A stretch of 64,000 nucleotides of DNA from Patella vulgata (lineage: Eukaryota; Mollusca; Gastropoda; Patellidae), in NCBI RefSeq assembly GCF_932274485.2, contig NC_065883.2, positions 60,865,210 through 60,929,209 on the forward strand, given 5' to 3'. Made by a program: the position numbers and the translations under genes. Position 1 is the stretch's first letter. Every line of letters begins with the position of its first letter. The notes beneath the pieces were generated by a model. The model had not been told where the DNA came from. It made no database searches and saw only the letters and a program-made list of their open reading frames with translations. Of this stretch, positions 11,413 through 23,212 are shown in pieces.

Positions 11413-12420
11413 CGCTTTTCTGTACATAGTTCTCGAGGTGCTTAAATACATATTGTGACAATCGCTGGCTTGTGGATTAGCTGGAGATTAAACAGAAATG
11501 TATGCATCATGGCGGCGCAGCAATTTCTAATTATTATAACGAAAGTGTTCAGTTTTAACCATTAAGTAAATAAGCATGTGCTTAGGACATCGTGGTAACG
11601 GGGGGGGGGGGGCACACCACAGAATGTTTGCTTTGTTAGATGTCAAATTTTAAAATATTTAATTTAGAAATTAATTAAGATCTTACAGGTACCTTTATCA
11701 TGTGCTTGGTCGCTTGTTTGTAATTTATTATTTATATTTTGAATTATATATTATATATATGGGTGCACCGATGGGATTATATTCGTCTGTGACCAACACC
11801 AACACTCAGTAAACGGCCAGTGAAAACGTTTGGGTTTTTTTTATGCCGTACATTCCGGTGATCAAAGTACGAGATCCGTGTTATGGAAACCCGTCTCTGC
11901 TTACTCAAAAGAATAACATTACCCCTATGGGTCGATTTAAATAACAATTCATATAAAAACAAACGGAAACATATCTGTGCAGAATATAGATTCACCCGAT
12001 ATTTTAAATTAAATTCCGCAACTGTTTAATAAAAATCTCATTGATACCATCTTGTACGACAAGTCGTCAAGGTGATGACAACACTGGAAGCGGTTTTCGT
12101 GTATACTTTCGGTCGATAAGGCTTTTGTAGAGAATTTCAGCGTGAAAAAACATACGTCAACCGTTATCGATATGTGTGGTGGGACAACTATTTAATTGAT
12201 TAGAAACTAAATGGACGTTGTAAGTTATTATAACCGTTTTACATTATCGCCTACAGATTTACATTAAAGATGTGTGCTAATTGAAATTCTGGAACATAAA
12301 AACTGTTTTGCATCTATAAGTTTGTCCGCTATGTTCATTTTTCCTAACTGTTTTGTAGCTGTTTCTATTTGACGTAGAAATAACAAGTGACAGACTAAAT
12401 TGAAGGATTTGTTTAATTTT
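11413..12420. other. No gene recognised; presumed upstream of the apple exon
   Basis: A poly-G run lies near 11,600 and the rest is AT-rich. The last few hundred bases would include the promoter of the exon that starts at 12,442, but I see no clear TATA or initiator motif to place it. Confidence 0.4.
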
Positions 12421-12441
12421 ATGTTAGTAACAATTGATGCA

Positions 12442-12807
12442 ATGGAAAAACGTAAACTGTTTGTTAATTATGGATTGTGTGTCATATTGATATTAACTGC
12501 CGAACTACAACTTTCGAACTCAATGGCGTCTTTTTTAAACAGCAAGATTTTAGAAGTAATGCCATGCGGTATAGAGAAAGCAACCCCCTTCTACAGGTTG
12601 GATGTGTATGAATTTGATACCTACAAAGTAAAGAACGTATACCAGTGTATACTGTTGGCGATGAAGTTAGAAATAACCAGATCAATTAATTACAGAATTG
12701 ACGACAAAAGCTGTAAATTATACCAAGAATCGTCACATTCGAACGACCTTGTACAAGATATCAATAACGTCTTTGTTGAAATTAATAGAAAATCTTGTCA
12801 TTATACG
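12442..12807 (+). CDS. First exon: signal peptide plus apple/PAN-like module
   Basis: The exon encodes 122 residues. It opens with a hydrophobic signal peptide (LFVNYGLCVILILTA) after a basic start; an in-frame ATG at 12,421 would add seven residues but the 12,442 start gives the more typical signal. The mature part resembles a diverged apple/PAN module: VYQCILLAMKLEITRSINYRIDDKSCKLYQ recalls the family pattern of a helix cysteine, an aromatic-rich strand and C-x-LY; one usual helix cysteine is replaced. Apple modules bind proteins or sugars in secreted proteins. The donor CG/GTAAGT after 12,807 leaves phase 0, matching the acceptor at 20,461. The exon has no close match in sequence to the 37,699 exon, only in plan. 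Confidence 0.6.
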
Positions 12808-12889
12808 GTAAGTTTAATCAAGTAATCTGTGTCCGTTCATTGATCGAGCACTCGTTGAAATGAAGGCATTACAATTTCCTACATTATCT

Positions 12890-13039
12890 TATACAGGTTA
12901 CAATTCTATGGAATACAATTACGGCATATTACTAAGCGACGTTTCGACTAGGCTTCACTAGTCATTATCAGAGAAGCCTAGTTGAAACGTCGCTCAGTAA
13001 TAAGCAGTAATTGTATTCCATAGAATTGTAGCCTGTATA
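12890..13039. mobile_element. Palindromic MITE-like hairpin
   Basis: Two arms of about 65 bp (12,890-12,954 and 12,975-13,039) are reverse complements with few mismatches and are separated by about 20 bases (actagtcattatcaga). The arms contain tattccatagaattgta and gcgacgtttcaactaggctt. Weak similarity extends the arms outward on both sides. It sits 83 bases after the splice donor of the apple exon, within the presumed intron. Confidence 0.8.
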
Positions 13040-14024
13040 TTCTAGTTAAATTACTAAATGCCATTGAAACAATTTACATTATCTTATCTAGTATATTATA
13101 GTTACAGTATAGTAATGTAAGAAATTTTATACTAAAATCCTTTTAAATATTTTTTGCACCGTTCGATATATGAGCGATGTACATGATCTTCTAATAAACA
13201 AATATTGTAAATTTTAGACCTATGCATAAGTAATATATTTTTTGATTATAGCCAAAAATATTTGTTACTTTGCTTGTCAACTGTATCTTTAAAGTGACTT
13301 TACTTTGGGCAAGGGCTACATTTGTTTCAAAAACAAGATTCTCGGGTATTAAACGGGCATTATGCAAGAGCTAAATCTTCCTATTGCAGGTCTTTCTTTG
13401 GACCTTAAATGTTATATAAATTATTAATTAGACATTTATTAACATGACAAGATCATAATCAACTCTTGATGCCACCGGATGGCTCCGATTTTAGGTAGAT
13501 TATAACGGCTAGGCCATTAAAATGATTTTATATAAAAATGGAAAAGCTAGGCTAAGACTCGAAAGACCAGTACAGTGGTTACGATCAATGCACACATCTT
13601 GTCTACACCATTGATAACTTCCCTCATATTCATTTTACATTATCGGTTTTTGAAATATTAAAGCGAGAACGTCCAGCCCTCTATCCAAATCTTACATAAT
13701 GTCCCTTTAAGTACTGATAATTTAGGATTCATGACTTTCTTGATTATTTTATCTTATGTCCCAATAGAATAGGCCTGTGCACAGAATTAATGTCCATTCA
13801 ACACAAATTTACTTAGATTCAATTAAATGGTGTCCATCAAAAGATCTCGGCAACAATCATAGGTGGTGTTGGTATGCGTTGACAATAATTATGCTGCGAA
13901 TGTCAACTGTCGACAAACGTCCAGTTCACCATATCATTGTAAATACATGTACTGAACCGAATTGAACCGATTTGGACTGAAATTTCTTTAAAGACCACGT
14001 GATTGGAAAATCTAAATTTAATGT

Positions 14025-14090
14025 ACGTATAGCCAATGGTTACTATATCCACTTTACGGCAAGTTCACAGCAATCTGATTAAAATTAAGT
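14025..14090. repeat. Left arm of a 2.4-kb-spaced inverted repeat
   Basis: The stretch around agccaatggttac and tccactttacggcaagttca recurs in reverse complement at about 16,378-16,448. The pair may be two copies of one dispersed repeat rather than ends of one element. Confidence 0.6.
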
Positions 14091-14150
14091 ACTACTACTA
14101 CTTAGTGTTTAACGTCTGCTTCCACATAAGTGATATCGCAGACAAGACAT
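14085..14150 (-). mobile_element. SINE-C tail copy with ACT-repeat end
   Basis: On the minus strand it reads ttgtctgcgatatcactt, tgtggaagcagacgttaaac and then an AGT-type microsatellite. Family C is defined here only by its 3' part. Confidence 0.65.
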
Positions 14151-14574
14151 AGGAGAGCCGAAGCTGATTCCTGTTTTTTAGAATATGATTTTGCAATCTT
14201 TCCATTTGACCTTAGGCCATGGATTTGGTTTAGTGGGAAGTTCTTCCCTTTATTTAATATAATTTTAAAATTAAGTCGGCTGTTAACGTTTAAGTATCCG
14301 ACACGCCAAAACGCTTTTCAATTACGACCTTAATCTGGTTGATTGGCTGGTGACGTCACAGGCACTACACATAGTATATACATTATCTATATAATATATC
14401 ACTGTGTACAATATAGCACTATCAATACACGCTACCAGTTGACAAGCGTCCAATTACCACGTGACTGGCCTAATTATAATCGCCGAATTATTGTCTTACA
14501 TTGTTATAGATTGTCTTATATTGTACAGAAATACAAATGGTGCAGGTCATTTATCGATATATATTCATTATTAG

Positions 14575-14630
14575 CTATATATCACTTCGGTGGAAGCGGA
14601 CGTTAAATAAAGCTGTTTCACACACATTTC
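14575..14630 (+). mobile_element. SINE-C tail copy
   Basis: The + strand shows tatcacttcggtggaagcgg, acgttaaataaagc and a short ttcacacaca microsatellite. It faces the copy at 14,085-14,150. Confidence 0.65.
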
Positions 14631-15475
14631 TATCGAAACTCTATTTGAAATTCACAGCGAATATGGAATTTTCCGATGACTATACATAACAATAGATCGC
14701 CCTCATTTCTCAGCCAATCAACGCTGGAAATTTTATTACCATGTACGGTTCCATGCACCACGGGCGTAGTAGTAACTGCGGTTAAACTTTGGCGGGAAAA
14801 TTGCATGGGATTCATGGACATGAATATCAAATACACTTGATCATACGTGGAGTTCCTGATGCCGTTTGGTGAGTGATTAAACTGTCAATGCAATTGTAAA
14901 ATACTTTTATTATAAAGAATATAAACGATGTTGGACATTATAACCCAATCGTATCACAAACGTTTATCCATCGAATAATTTATATTCAGATTTCATATCA
15001 AGTCAACAAATAATACTAGGCTACTTTATTACAAAACACCGGTGAGCAATAATTATTGGATAAATAATAATTATAAACAACTGATGAGTAAAACTTAATT
15101 ATTTTATACAATTAATGTATGTGTGTACGATTCTACCATTAGTCCATTCGTGGGGTATTACGCACACGTTCCACCTAGAGTGACGTCTTTGAACTGGCCG
15201 GCGTAAAAAAGATAATTACCTAATCAACATTCTTAATCCCACTACCACCTACTGCTAACACCGAGGTGTAAATAAATTTATGACCCAATGTCTGTATAAC
15301 TTTAGTCGGATTGATTAATTAATGACAGGTATTTACGACACTACACTTGCCATATTATTATCAATACACAAAGATAGTAAGATGACCCTTCTCAATCTTT
15401 TATTCCATTTAGATGGTTACCAACAAAATTTATTCGTACTGTTAATTCTAACGTATATTGAGATATTCTTTCGTG
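14631..15475. other. No gene recognised
   Basis: AT-rich sequence with no convincing frame, RNA gene or repeat. Confidence 0.4.
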
Positions 15476-15477
15476 TT

Positions 15478-16170
15478 TCACTTTTATGGTCTATTTGAGA
15501 GCAATGAAGTCAAATCCGCATGCATAAAGAAAGGCGCCGTACGATGATAACGGATCGTCATTTACAAATCGCGTTTCAATCATGTTTTGCTTTATGATAC
15601 ATTTTGCATGGCCACATCTTTTTACCCCTGTACTCTGTTACTCGGGGAAATTAGGAACCACAATACTCTTCTGACGAAAATGTATCCCGAATCGTTTGGG
15701 CCGCAAACGATGCTAGAGGGTATTAAAATCGCTGTCGTGAGAAAAGAGAGCGACCGTACATTATGAAACAAATTCTAAATTGGATCTTAAATTAAAATGA
15801 ATTACAAAACAAATTATTCCGTAGTCAATTGTTTTATTTAATTTTTCGTATTTTAATTTTACGGTCTATTCCAGAGTAATGAAGTAAAATCTGCATGCAG
15901 AAAGAAAGGTGCCGTTCGATGATAACGGATCGTCTTTTACAAATCGCGTTTCAATCATGTTTGACTTTTATGATACATTTTGCATGACCACATCTTTTTA
16001 CCGCTGTGCTCTTTTACCCGAGAAATTAGAACCACAATACTCTTCGGACGAAAATGTATCTCGAATCGTTTGGACTGCACACGATGGTAGAGGGTATTAA
16101 AATCGCTGTCGTGAGAAAAGAGAGCGACCGTACATTATAAAACAAATTCTTCCATAGCCAGTTGTTTTAT
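15478..16170 (+). repeat. Tandem duplication, about 375-bp period
   Basis: Two diverged copies share ggtctatt (15,488 and 15,863), gatgataacggatcgtc, caaatcgcgtttcaatcatg, accacaatactctt and atcgctgtcgtgagaaaaga. The best-conserved part is the right half of each copy, including a short hairpin-capable stretch (cgtttgggccgcaaacg in copy 1). No homology to a known RNA was recognised. Confidence 0.8.
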
Positions 16171-16377
16171 TTAATAAGGGGGATTAAGGAATCATCCAGG
16201 CGTTAACGAATACACACGCAAGCTGTATATTGGTAATTAAGGAATAAACATTCCGAATATGCATTTGGTCACTGTGACGTCACTGGCGTTTGAGGGGATT
16301 AAGAGTGTTTTCGATAATTGGCAAAGTCTTTTTACGAGAGGTCTATTTTTACGACTTTCAGTGAAGATAGCTGGATT

Positions 16378-16448
16378 AATTTCAATCAGATTGAAGTGAA
16401 CTTGCCGTAAAGTGGATATACATGTAGTAACCATTGGCTACACGTATA
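16378..16448. repeat. Right arm of the 2.4-kb-spaced inverted repeat
   Basis: Reverse complement of 14,025-14,090 with a few small differences (gaacttgccgtaaagtgga, gtaaccattggct). Confidence 0.6.
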
Positions 16449-17230
16449 GAAAATTTTTCACGTCCATCTTATGTGCACTTTAACTTTCACGGTATTGCAT
16501 CTTGCAAGGGATTAGTAACCTCGCAAACGATGCCCAGAGACTTTAATTAAAAATACATTGTGTAAGATTTAGATAAAGTGTGACAAAGTATTCCATAACT
16601 TGTATCATATTAAGACTATATTTTATACATGTAAAATATTAACCTTTATTTAGATCCAATGGACTTATTGAACCCCATTGGTTATTGATCTACGATATAA
16701 GATATAACATGTACTATATATACACATCCACTACATATATACGTATTTAATTATGTACAGATTTAATCAATCCCACATGTATTGATAATGTAGATATGGC
16801 CAGTATACATTTATACTAGTTATAAACCGTCCAATCACGATTTGGGGCAATCTGACCCACTCCTCTTGCAGTGCCAAAGGCCAGTTCTTGCAGTGTTATC
16901 TGTTGACTTTGACGTCGACGAACACGTCTTCCGATCAAATTAAACGTAACACACTAAAGCAAAGATACGCTAAACAGTAAATCTTATGCAAGAACCGATA
17001 GGAAAGCAAACATGGATAGATAAACCAGCGCGCGGCAGTTTTCATCAACCCTTCCTTGAAGTGTCAAATTTGACAATGAACCCTTCCCACGTGTATGGCA
17101 TTATTGCGTGTCGCGTGTGCAGCTCAGTGGTTCTGTTGGGGCGATAAGTTCTTCATCTGTGAACATACTCTCAAAGCATGTCAAGTGTCCATGACCATTT
17201 ATCATATCACAACATAGGTATTGGCATTTC

Positions 17231-17249
17231 AATATCCCCTACTTTTTTT
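17231..17249 (-). mobile_element. Isolated Tc1 terminal-repeat fragment
   Basis: AATATCCCCTACTTTTTTT matches 19 bases of the right terminal repeat of the 6,188-7,713 transposon, then diverges. No other part of that element is seen nearby, so it is a remnant or chance-trimmed end. Confidence 0.55.
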
Positions 17250-17266
17250 AAGTCGACTTTGGATTA

Positions 17267-17346
17267 TGAACCTCGTGGGTGTTTTCTCCGGGTCCTCCCA
17301 CTGCGAAAGACACCCAAGCGCAAGCGAATTATTGAAATAAAATTGA

Positions 17347-17379
<33 letters not shown>

Positions 17380-17380
17380 T
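17267..17380 (+). mobile_element. SINE-A copy, truncated and internally shortened
   Basis: It begins at aacctcgtgggtgttttctc, keeps cgcaagcgaattattgaaat and ends in TC repeats, having lost the gtgtcgagtggacgttaaa part. Confidence 0.8.
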
Positions 17381-17424
17381 GCATTGCATATAATATTTAC
17401 AAGCTTTTATAAATTAATTTGTTT

Positions 17425-17560
17425 TGCATACTAAACTTACGCTATCTGTCTATACAATTAGCACCGCTTGAGAACTGACACTAAGCTAGTTGGCCGTCAT
17501 TTAAGTCCTGTATCGAAGATTTTAGTCGGAAACACTTAGTGTATTTTGAGAATTTTGAGT
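17425..17560 (+). repeat. Dispersed repeat G
   Basis: The stretch is similar to 22,608-22,745 within each 3.2-kb unit (shared phrases aaacttacgct, cgcttgagaac, ctagttg.ccg.cattt, aaacactaagt). Confidence 0.6.
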
Positions 17561-18160
17561 TGTATATATATATTCTGCTTTATCTTAATAATTTTTTTGT
17601 GTATAACGGGTGTGAACCAGAGTTGTACCGCTATACAAAACAGTATACTAATTGTTGGATATGGCGGCCATTTAGGGCAGAGATTTGTTCTCGAAGTAGA
17701 GTAGACAGTTCTCTGTGTGCAGACTGCAGAATGTTTGTTTTGTTGTCATCACTTTAAATGCCTAGTGAAAGGGTCCCGTAGGGTATACAAACTAATTCAC
17801 TGATAATATTTGTCTATTATTTTAAATTCATGTAGTTGCAGTTATGTAGTTTTTGTCTCATACATGTCTTTAAATTATTCAGGAAAGCAACATATTCCGA
17901 GCATATAGTTTGATTGTTATCGTATTATACTCATTGAGACTGCGCGATGCGAAATATTATATTGTTTAAAACCATGCCACAGTGATCTGGAAATGTTCCA
18001 TCAAATCCCGAGAGACAAATTGCACATACAGAATACAGACCGGTATAAATATTTCATTCTTATATGCACGATGAAATTCATTTTAACAAAATCGAATAAC
18101 CGATTATAATTGTGTAATATATTCAAAATTATATTCAAAATGAACAGCTACTTAATAAAG

Positions 18161-18434
18161 AGAGAGAGAGAGAAATGGGGTTTAACGTCCACTCGACACA
18201 AACTAGGTCATTTCGGGACTAACATGGTTTAATTTTATTTCAATAATTCGCTTGCGCGTAGGGGTCTTTAGCAGTGGGAGGAAACCGGAGGACCCGGAGA
18301 AAACCCACGAGGTTGGACAGGCGACCCTACTCCTTGTCACGTACAACCGGGGATTCGAAACCACGCCAGTCGACTCAATGACAGACTTTATGATACAGCG
18401 CGCGCACGCTAACCATTCAGCCATCCAACCCCCC
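18161..18434 (-). mobile_element. SINE-A, full-length with target duplication
   Basis: This is a reference copy for family A. On the minus strand the tRNA-derived head has box A (tggctgaatggttagcg) and box B (ggtttcgaatccccgg), followed by a body of about 150 bp and the tail gtgtcgagtggacgttaaac plus cccatttc and TC repeats. The duplication ACTTAATAAAG is at 18,150-18,160 and 18,435-18,445. Head similarity to a serine- or leucine-type tRNA is a rough judgement. Confidence 0.93.
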
Positions 18435-18445
18435 ACTTAATAAAG

Positions 18446-20240
18446 GATGGACTGGCTAAGTACTGCGGGGATAAATAATCAACAATGCAAAAGTACAGCC
18501 AAAGCGGGCCCGTAGCCACGGGATGGCTATAGGGTGGCTAAGTCCCCCCCCCCCCCACACACACAAAAAAAATCGAAATCCTGATCCTCTTGTCTTGATT
18601 GGCCGCGCCAGCATGAGTCGGTTTGTTTTGTTAAACGCGCGTTGCTACGATACCAAGTGCCCGTCTGTGTCAATCATTTATTCACGCAAATTTCAAACTG
18701 CACGAGTTATTAGGAAGGGGTTGTCCGCCTCATTACGCTATAGGAAGAAGAAATTAGTTCGAGCTCTTGATGGTACCAGAGGCTGCATAATTTGTACGCG
18801 GGTTACGGGTTTAAAAGAGGCCCTGGTTTATTTGTCCGCCTACAAGGCGCCGGTTCAAATGTTTGCATTTGCCTACACCCGATGTAGGGTGCCTACGGGC
18901 GTCTAAAGTGTAGGGGCCTATTGTGTCTTAACATAAGGTTATTGTGTCTATTCTGTAATTCTATGAATAGAATACATATAGTTCACTTGAAATTTGATAC
19001 TACAGATGTATTGCCCGGCCTAGGGTTCTCCGCGTAAATCAAAAGACACTCTCTACTACCCTCAAGATGATATCGGCGGGAGGAATCGAAGAAGGAAATT
19101 TCAGAAAATTCAGCCACAAAACACTGCCTGAGGCACTTCAATTTTACGAGCTGGCTACGGGCCCGAGCCAAAGTACATGGAAGTAGTGCCAAGTCCTCAT
19201 TTAATAAAAACTTAGCACACCCTACCGCCGTCACGATAGTATAATAGGGATCAGTACCATCTCGAGGGTCAAGTTTCCATCACTAGAAACTTTATACATA
19301 TACATGCAATACTGAAAATTTGGGATACCAAAGCTTTTAGCGCGATTCCATCGAATTTTGTATACATATATGTTATTATGGCGATATTATAGAATATAAA
19401 CACGTGTTCTGTTTAATTGCAGTTTTGATCAACTCAATGAGACATTGTACTTATTTTAGACCCCAGAGGGTCCTGTTATACCCTTTTTTCAATTTTTAGC
19501 AATATGCCACCCGGTCTGCTATATAAACATAGTTCAGTAACTTTTTGTTGGTTCACTTATTTACAAATTTTAATGTTATCTAAAGCAGTAAATACTGTAT
19601 ACATATTTGCACCTCACGCAAAGCAAATCGATAAGACAACTACACTGACATTGCAAGAAATAAACAACAAATATCACTTCAAGTAAGCGAATTGAATTGT
19701 ATTGGGAATTTATTCATCCATTGAGATCACAGTTGTCCTTACTGTCCTCGCCGTCATACAAGGCGAAGACTTCGTTACGCACATGTTGCGCGCAAAAATT
19801 ATATAGAGCGTGGTGAAGTGTGAAGGCAACTACGCTCTCGGTTTGCGCAAAATCGCAGAAATTGTCACCCTTCTCCACGTCCTCACTGTACAACACGGCC
19901 CATACGTTCCCGTTACGCTCTTGCTCATTCCACACCTACACGACACTCAATCACGTTTCCGCCACGGGCTAGAAGACCGCGCCACACTGACATGATGCTC
20001 GTACCGCGCCCTTGCTTGGTTGTTACAACGACTTCACCTGGAACCTAGAGGAGCTAAAAAAGACTTTACGTATGAACCACGACTTTGCTACGACGCAACA
20101 GATCTACCAGACTTTGTCTGAGAGCTTCATAGACATGGCCAGATCTGCGTGAGTGTAGTAGGAGCATGACCTAGCTGATTCTTTTTAGCGAGATCGTGGT
20201 GTATGTTTCAAGATGGTATTACAGATTCCGCGACGTATCA
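18446..20240. other. Relatively CpG-rich stretch without a recognised gene
   Basis: Parts at 18,590-18,900 and 19,710-20,165 are richer in G, C and CpG than their surroundings and hold short frames of coding-like composition on both strands, for example one ending at 20,158 on + that contains CYNDFTWNLEELKKTLRMNH, and one at 19,714-19,935 on minus. I recognise neither. They could be exons of an unknown gene, remnants of one, or chance. Confidence 0.3.
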
Positions 20241-20460
20241 AAATCACGCCATTTGACTCAATGGCAGACCTCATGATCTAAATTGCTCGCTCCTGAACTT
20301 TGGACTAGGGTTATCTTCTCTTTATTCAAGCAAAGACTAGAATAGTGTCCTGTGTAAGTAGATTGTTGTAGAGCGCCTACCTCTGTACCTGACGTTGTTA
20401 TCGTGGCGCGTGACCAAATTAAGGCATTACCCTTTAATGCTAGATTCTGTACTTTTTCAG

Positions 20461-20557
20461 GTTGAAAAGAAAAGAGTGTGTGATATTGGAGAATGTAAAG
20501 TAAAAGAAGCATGTGTGTCTGTTAATTCTAACAAAGAGACCCTGTGTAATAGAATAG
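20461..20557 (+). CDS. Candidate second exon, cysteine-rich
   Basis: A good acceptor (tactttttcag) precedes 32 codons beginning VEKKRVCDIGECKVKEACVS, with four cysteines, and a donor G/GTAATG follows at 20,557. It starts in phase 0, as the exon at 12,442-12,807 requires, and ends in phase 1, as the TSP1 exons require. The cysteines could finish or follow the apple-like module. No family assignment is possible from so short a piece; splice sites, phases and lack of stops are the support. Confidence 0.5.
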
Positions 20558-22607
20558 GTAATGTACTCTTTGCTTCTAAACCATAATGTGTATCATCAAC
20601 ATTCATTGAGACTGTTCTCTAGATCCTTAAGACTCTTGGTGATCTTCTTGCGCCTAATCCTAAAACCGAACGGCCCACAGTAATAGCAATCCTACTCTGC
20701 CAAAACTTTCAGTTTATTATTTATATGCATGTTTAGAACATCCCATTATCGATTATCCAATAAGGATTATTAAATAAGTCCAGGGCTGTTACTCAGCAAC
20801 AGTCTGAACCCCTTTCACGGGTTACGGGTATTCCGTAACTTCAGTGATCCACAAATGTGACACGCCGTCTTGAAACCAGTATAGTCTACGAATTTGTTTT
20901 ACCATTCCCTGTGTTATCCATTACAATGTTTAAGTTTATAACCTGGGTTTCGGTATTAGATATTAGCAATATTTATAAACGCCCAATTGTGACCATATTA
21001 TTATTGTCGGTAGCATATTCTTGTAAACACTATACAGATATTAGTTTTGAAGGATTCTTAATTTGTCTGAGACTGATCGATAAGCAATCAGGAGGAACGT
21101 TCCCTATCAAAATTTAGAACTGCGCACCTTTTTAATCGCGGAGTGATTGCCCCTGTAAACGACAACCTTGTCAAAATCTTTCAGGTCAGAGGTTTAGATG
21201 AGACTGCGTAACCTTGTAAAATATAAGCGTTTCTGTAATGGGGTTATTGCTCATTTGAACTACACAAAGCTGCTGGTTCATGCATATTTATTGCCTGGCA
21301 ACGCTATGTCTTTTAAAAAAAGGTCGCCATTTGAACTGTTTAATTATCCCTCATATAAATACTGTACATGAAACATTAAAAGCTTATTGTGAAAGTCAAT
21401 ATGGACTGCGTTAATCCTAAACAACAATGCCAATATATATTATGTCCTGAAGATCTTATAAAAATAAAATAATCATAATATTACAGCAATTCATAACATT
21501 ATGCATCGTCCATTTAAACTTCAGTCTAAGTAATTTGTTGTTATGAATAGAATGCAAACGAAATTTGTTAAATTAGAACTCAAATGTTCACTAACATTAG
21601 TGATGGTTGATATGCCCCAATGAACAACCCATCGGATTCTTCCATGTCGCATCCTGAAGAAGGTTTGAGTTCGATTTTTGAGTCCTTGTGTCATAATCGA
21701 AAATACATCCACTCCAAACTGTACAGTGTTCAAATGAAAGTGTTACCAGACTGACGGACGAAGTTGACGACAACTTAACGTTGATGTTAAATGGATACTA
21801 CCAGATATTACGGCTGTGTTTAAAGCTATAATTTGTATAGAGACAAAATCTGAGCCCGTGGAATACCAATGCCTCGTCGCGTCGAAGCATAGATCGTTGC
21901 AGAAAAGTAGGACGTTACATTTCGAAGCACAGATGTAGCTGTTCCAAGTTTTCAGTATTTATTCGGTCATGGCTTCTTTCTTACAAGTAATTTGTAAGTT
22001 GAGCGTTCAGATAATTTGACGCGCGTGAAGGGGTCATAATTTTGTGATCAAAATTTACAGGGGATTGGTGATATGCATGTACTATTTTGCTATTGTGCTG
22101 TACTGCCTGAAATTAATATTGCAAGGTCACGTCAGTATTGGGTTATTCTCCATACATTTGTATATAGGCTTCAGACAATGGTTTTATTATTAGTATACAT
22201 CGATTTTTTTTTATATGTTACAAAGATCAGAGTCCGATCTAATACTCACTAGGCGCTTACTCGTATATTAAAGTTATATTGTTATGGAAGTTCCCCAAGG
22301 TCGACGTTTTTCTGTGTTAGTAAATGTGTAACAATAATAACGTGTTTATCGATAATTATTCATATGTGCTGCCTTTACACGTACAATGATTTGATGAAAA
22401 TATATCTAGAAGAGAGGATTGCAATGAAACACAATATCAGTGAAGCAGCATGATCAATCAGTTTACGGCTGGGTATGAAATCAAGTAAACAATAAAATAG
22501 ACTGAGTATGTTGTGTATAAAATTGGGGTAACAAAAATACGTAACTGGCGCGGTTTCAGTCGAGTCCCATGTACAAGCAATTATTGAGGTAAACTGTACA
22601 TGTATAG

Positions 22608-22745
22608 TCCTACGAAACTTACGCTGCCTGTCTACAATTAAGTCCTCCGCTTGAGAACAGACACTTAGCTAGTTGACCGACATTTTAATTCCTACATCGA
22701 CGACTTAAGTCGAAAACACTAAGTATACTTCGGAAATTTCGAAAC
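22608..22745 (+). repeat. Dispersed repeat G inside unit 1
   Basis: Similar to 17,425-17,560; repeated in units 2 and 3. A short SINE-A-like stretch (actggcgcggtttcag) lies just before it. Confidence 0.6.
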
Positions 22746-22847
22746 GTATATCTTCCTTCCATTTTCATTTTAAATGAAATGGGGAAAATGTTTATTTATT
22801 CTTTTGGTGTATGAAAGATTAGAACCGCTTCCAAAATAGTACAGTAG

Positions 22848-22946
22848 GAGTAGGCCGTAGCGCCGCTGCCCGGGCAAAATTTCCCCCAATGCATATTGGC
22901 CCGGATGGAGCAGAAAAGTAAGACCGTAAAACCAATTTCATTTATT
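22848..22946 (+). mobile_element. SINE-B 3' fragment inside unit 1
   Basis: Landmarks gagtaggccgtagcgccgct, gcccgggcaaaatttccccc and gcagaaaagtaagaccgtaa identify the 3' part of family B. Equivalent copies are at about 26,087-26,185 and 29,326-29,424. Confidence 0.85.
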
Positions 22947-23212
22947 TCTTTCATTCATTCATTCGCTCCATTCGGATATAGTATGCCTTCAGTTCCGGTT
23001 ATTTAAAACCTTTATACTGTTTTAGCATTATATGGCCCTGTTTTAACCAAGGAAATAAAATTATAGTTTAACACGATAGTTTATCAAAATGTATTTGTGT
23101 TCTTTAGAGCTAAGCGACGTTATAATTTTCACATTTAACAAGGTATTGATCCATGTATCCAATGTAGGGTATATATCATAAATTGTTTTACACCGAATAG
23201 TGAATTAGCTGA

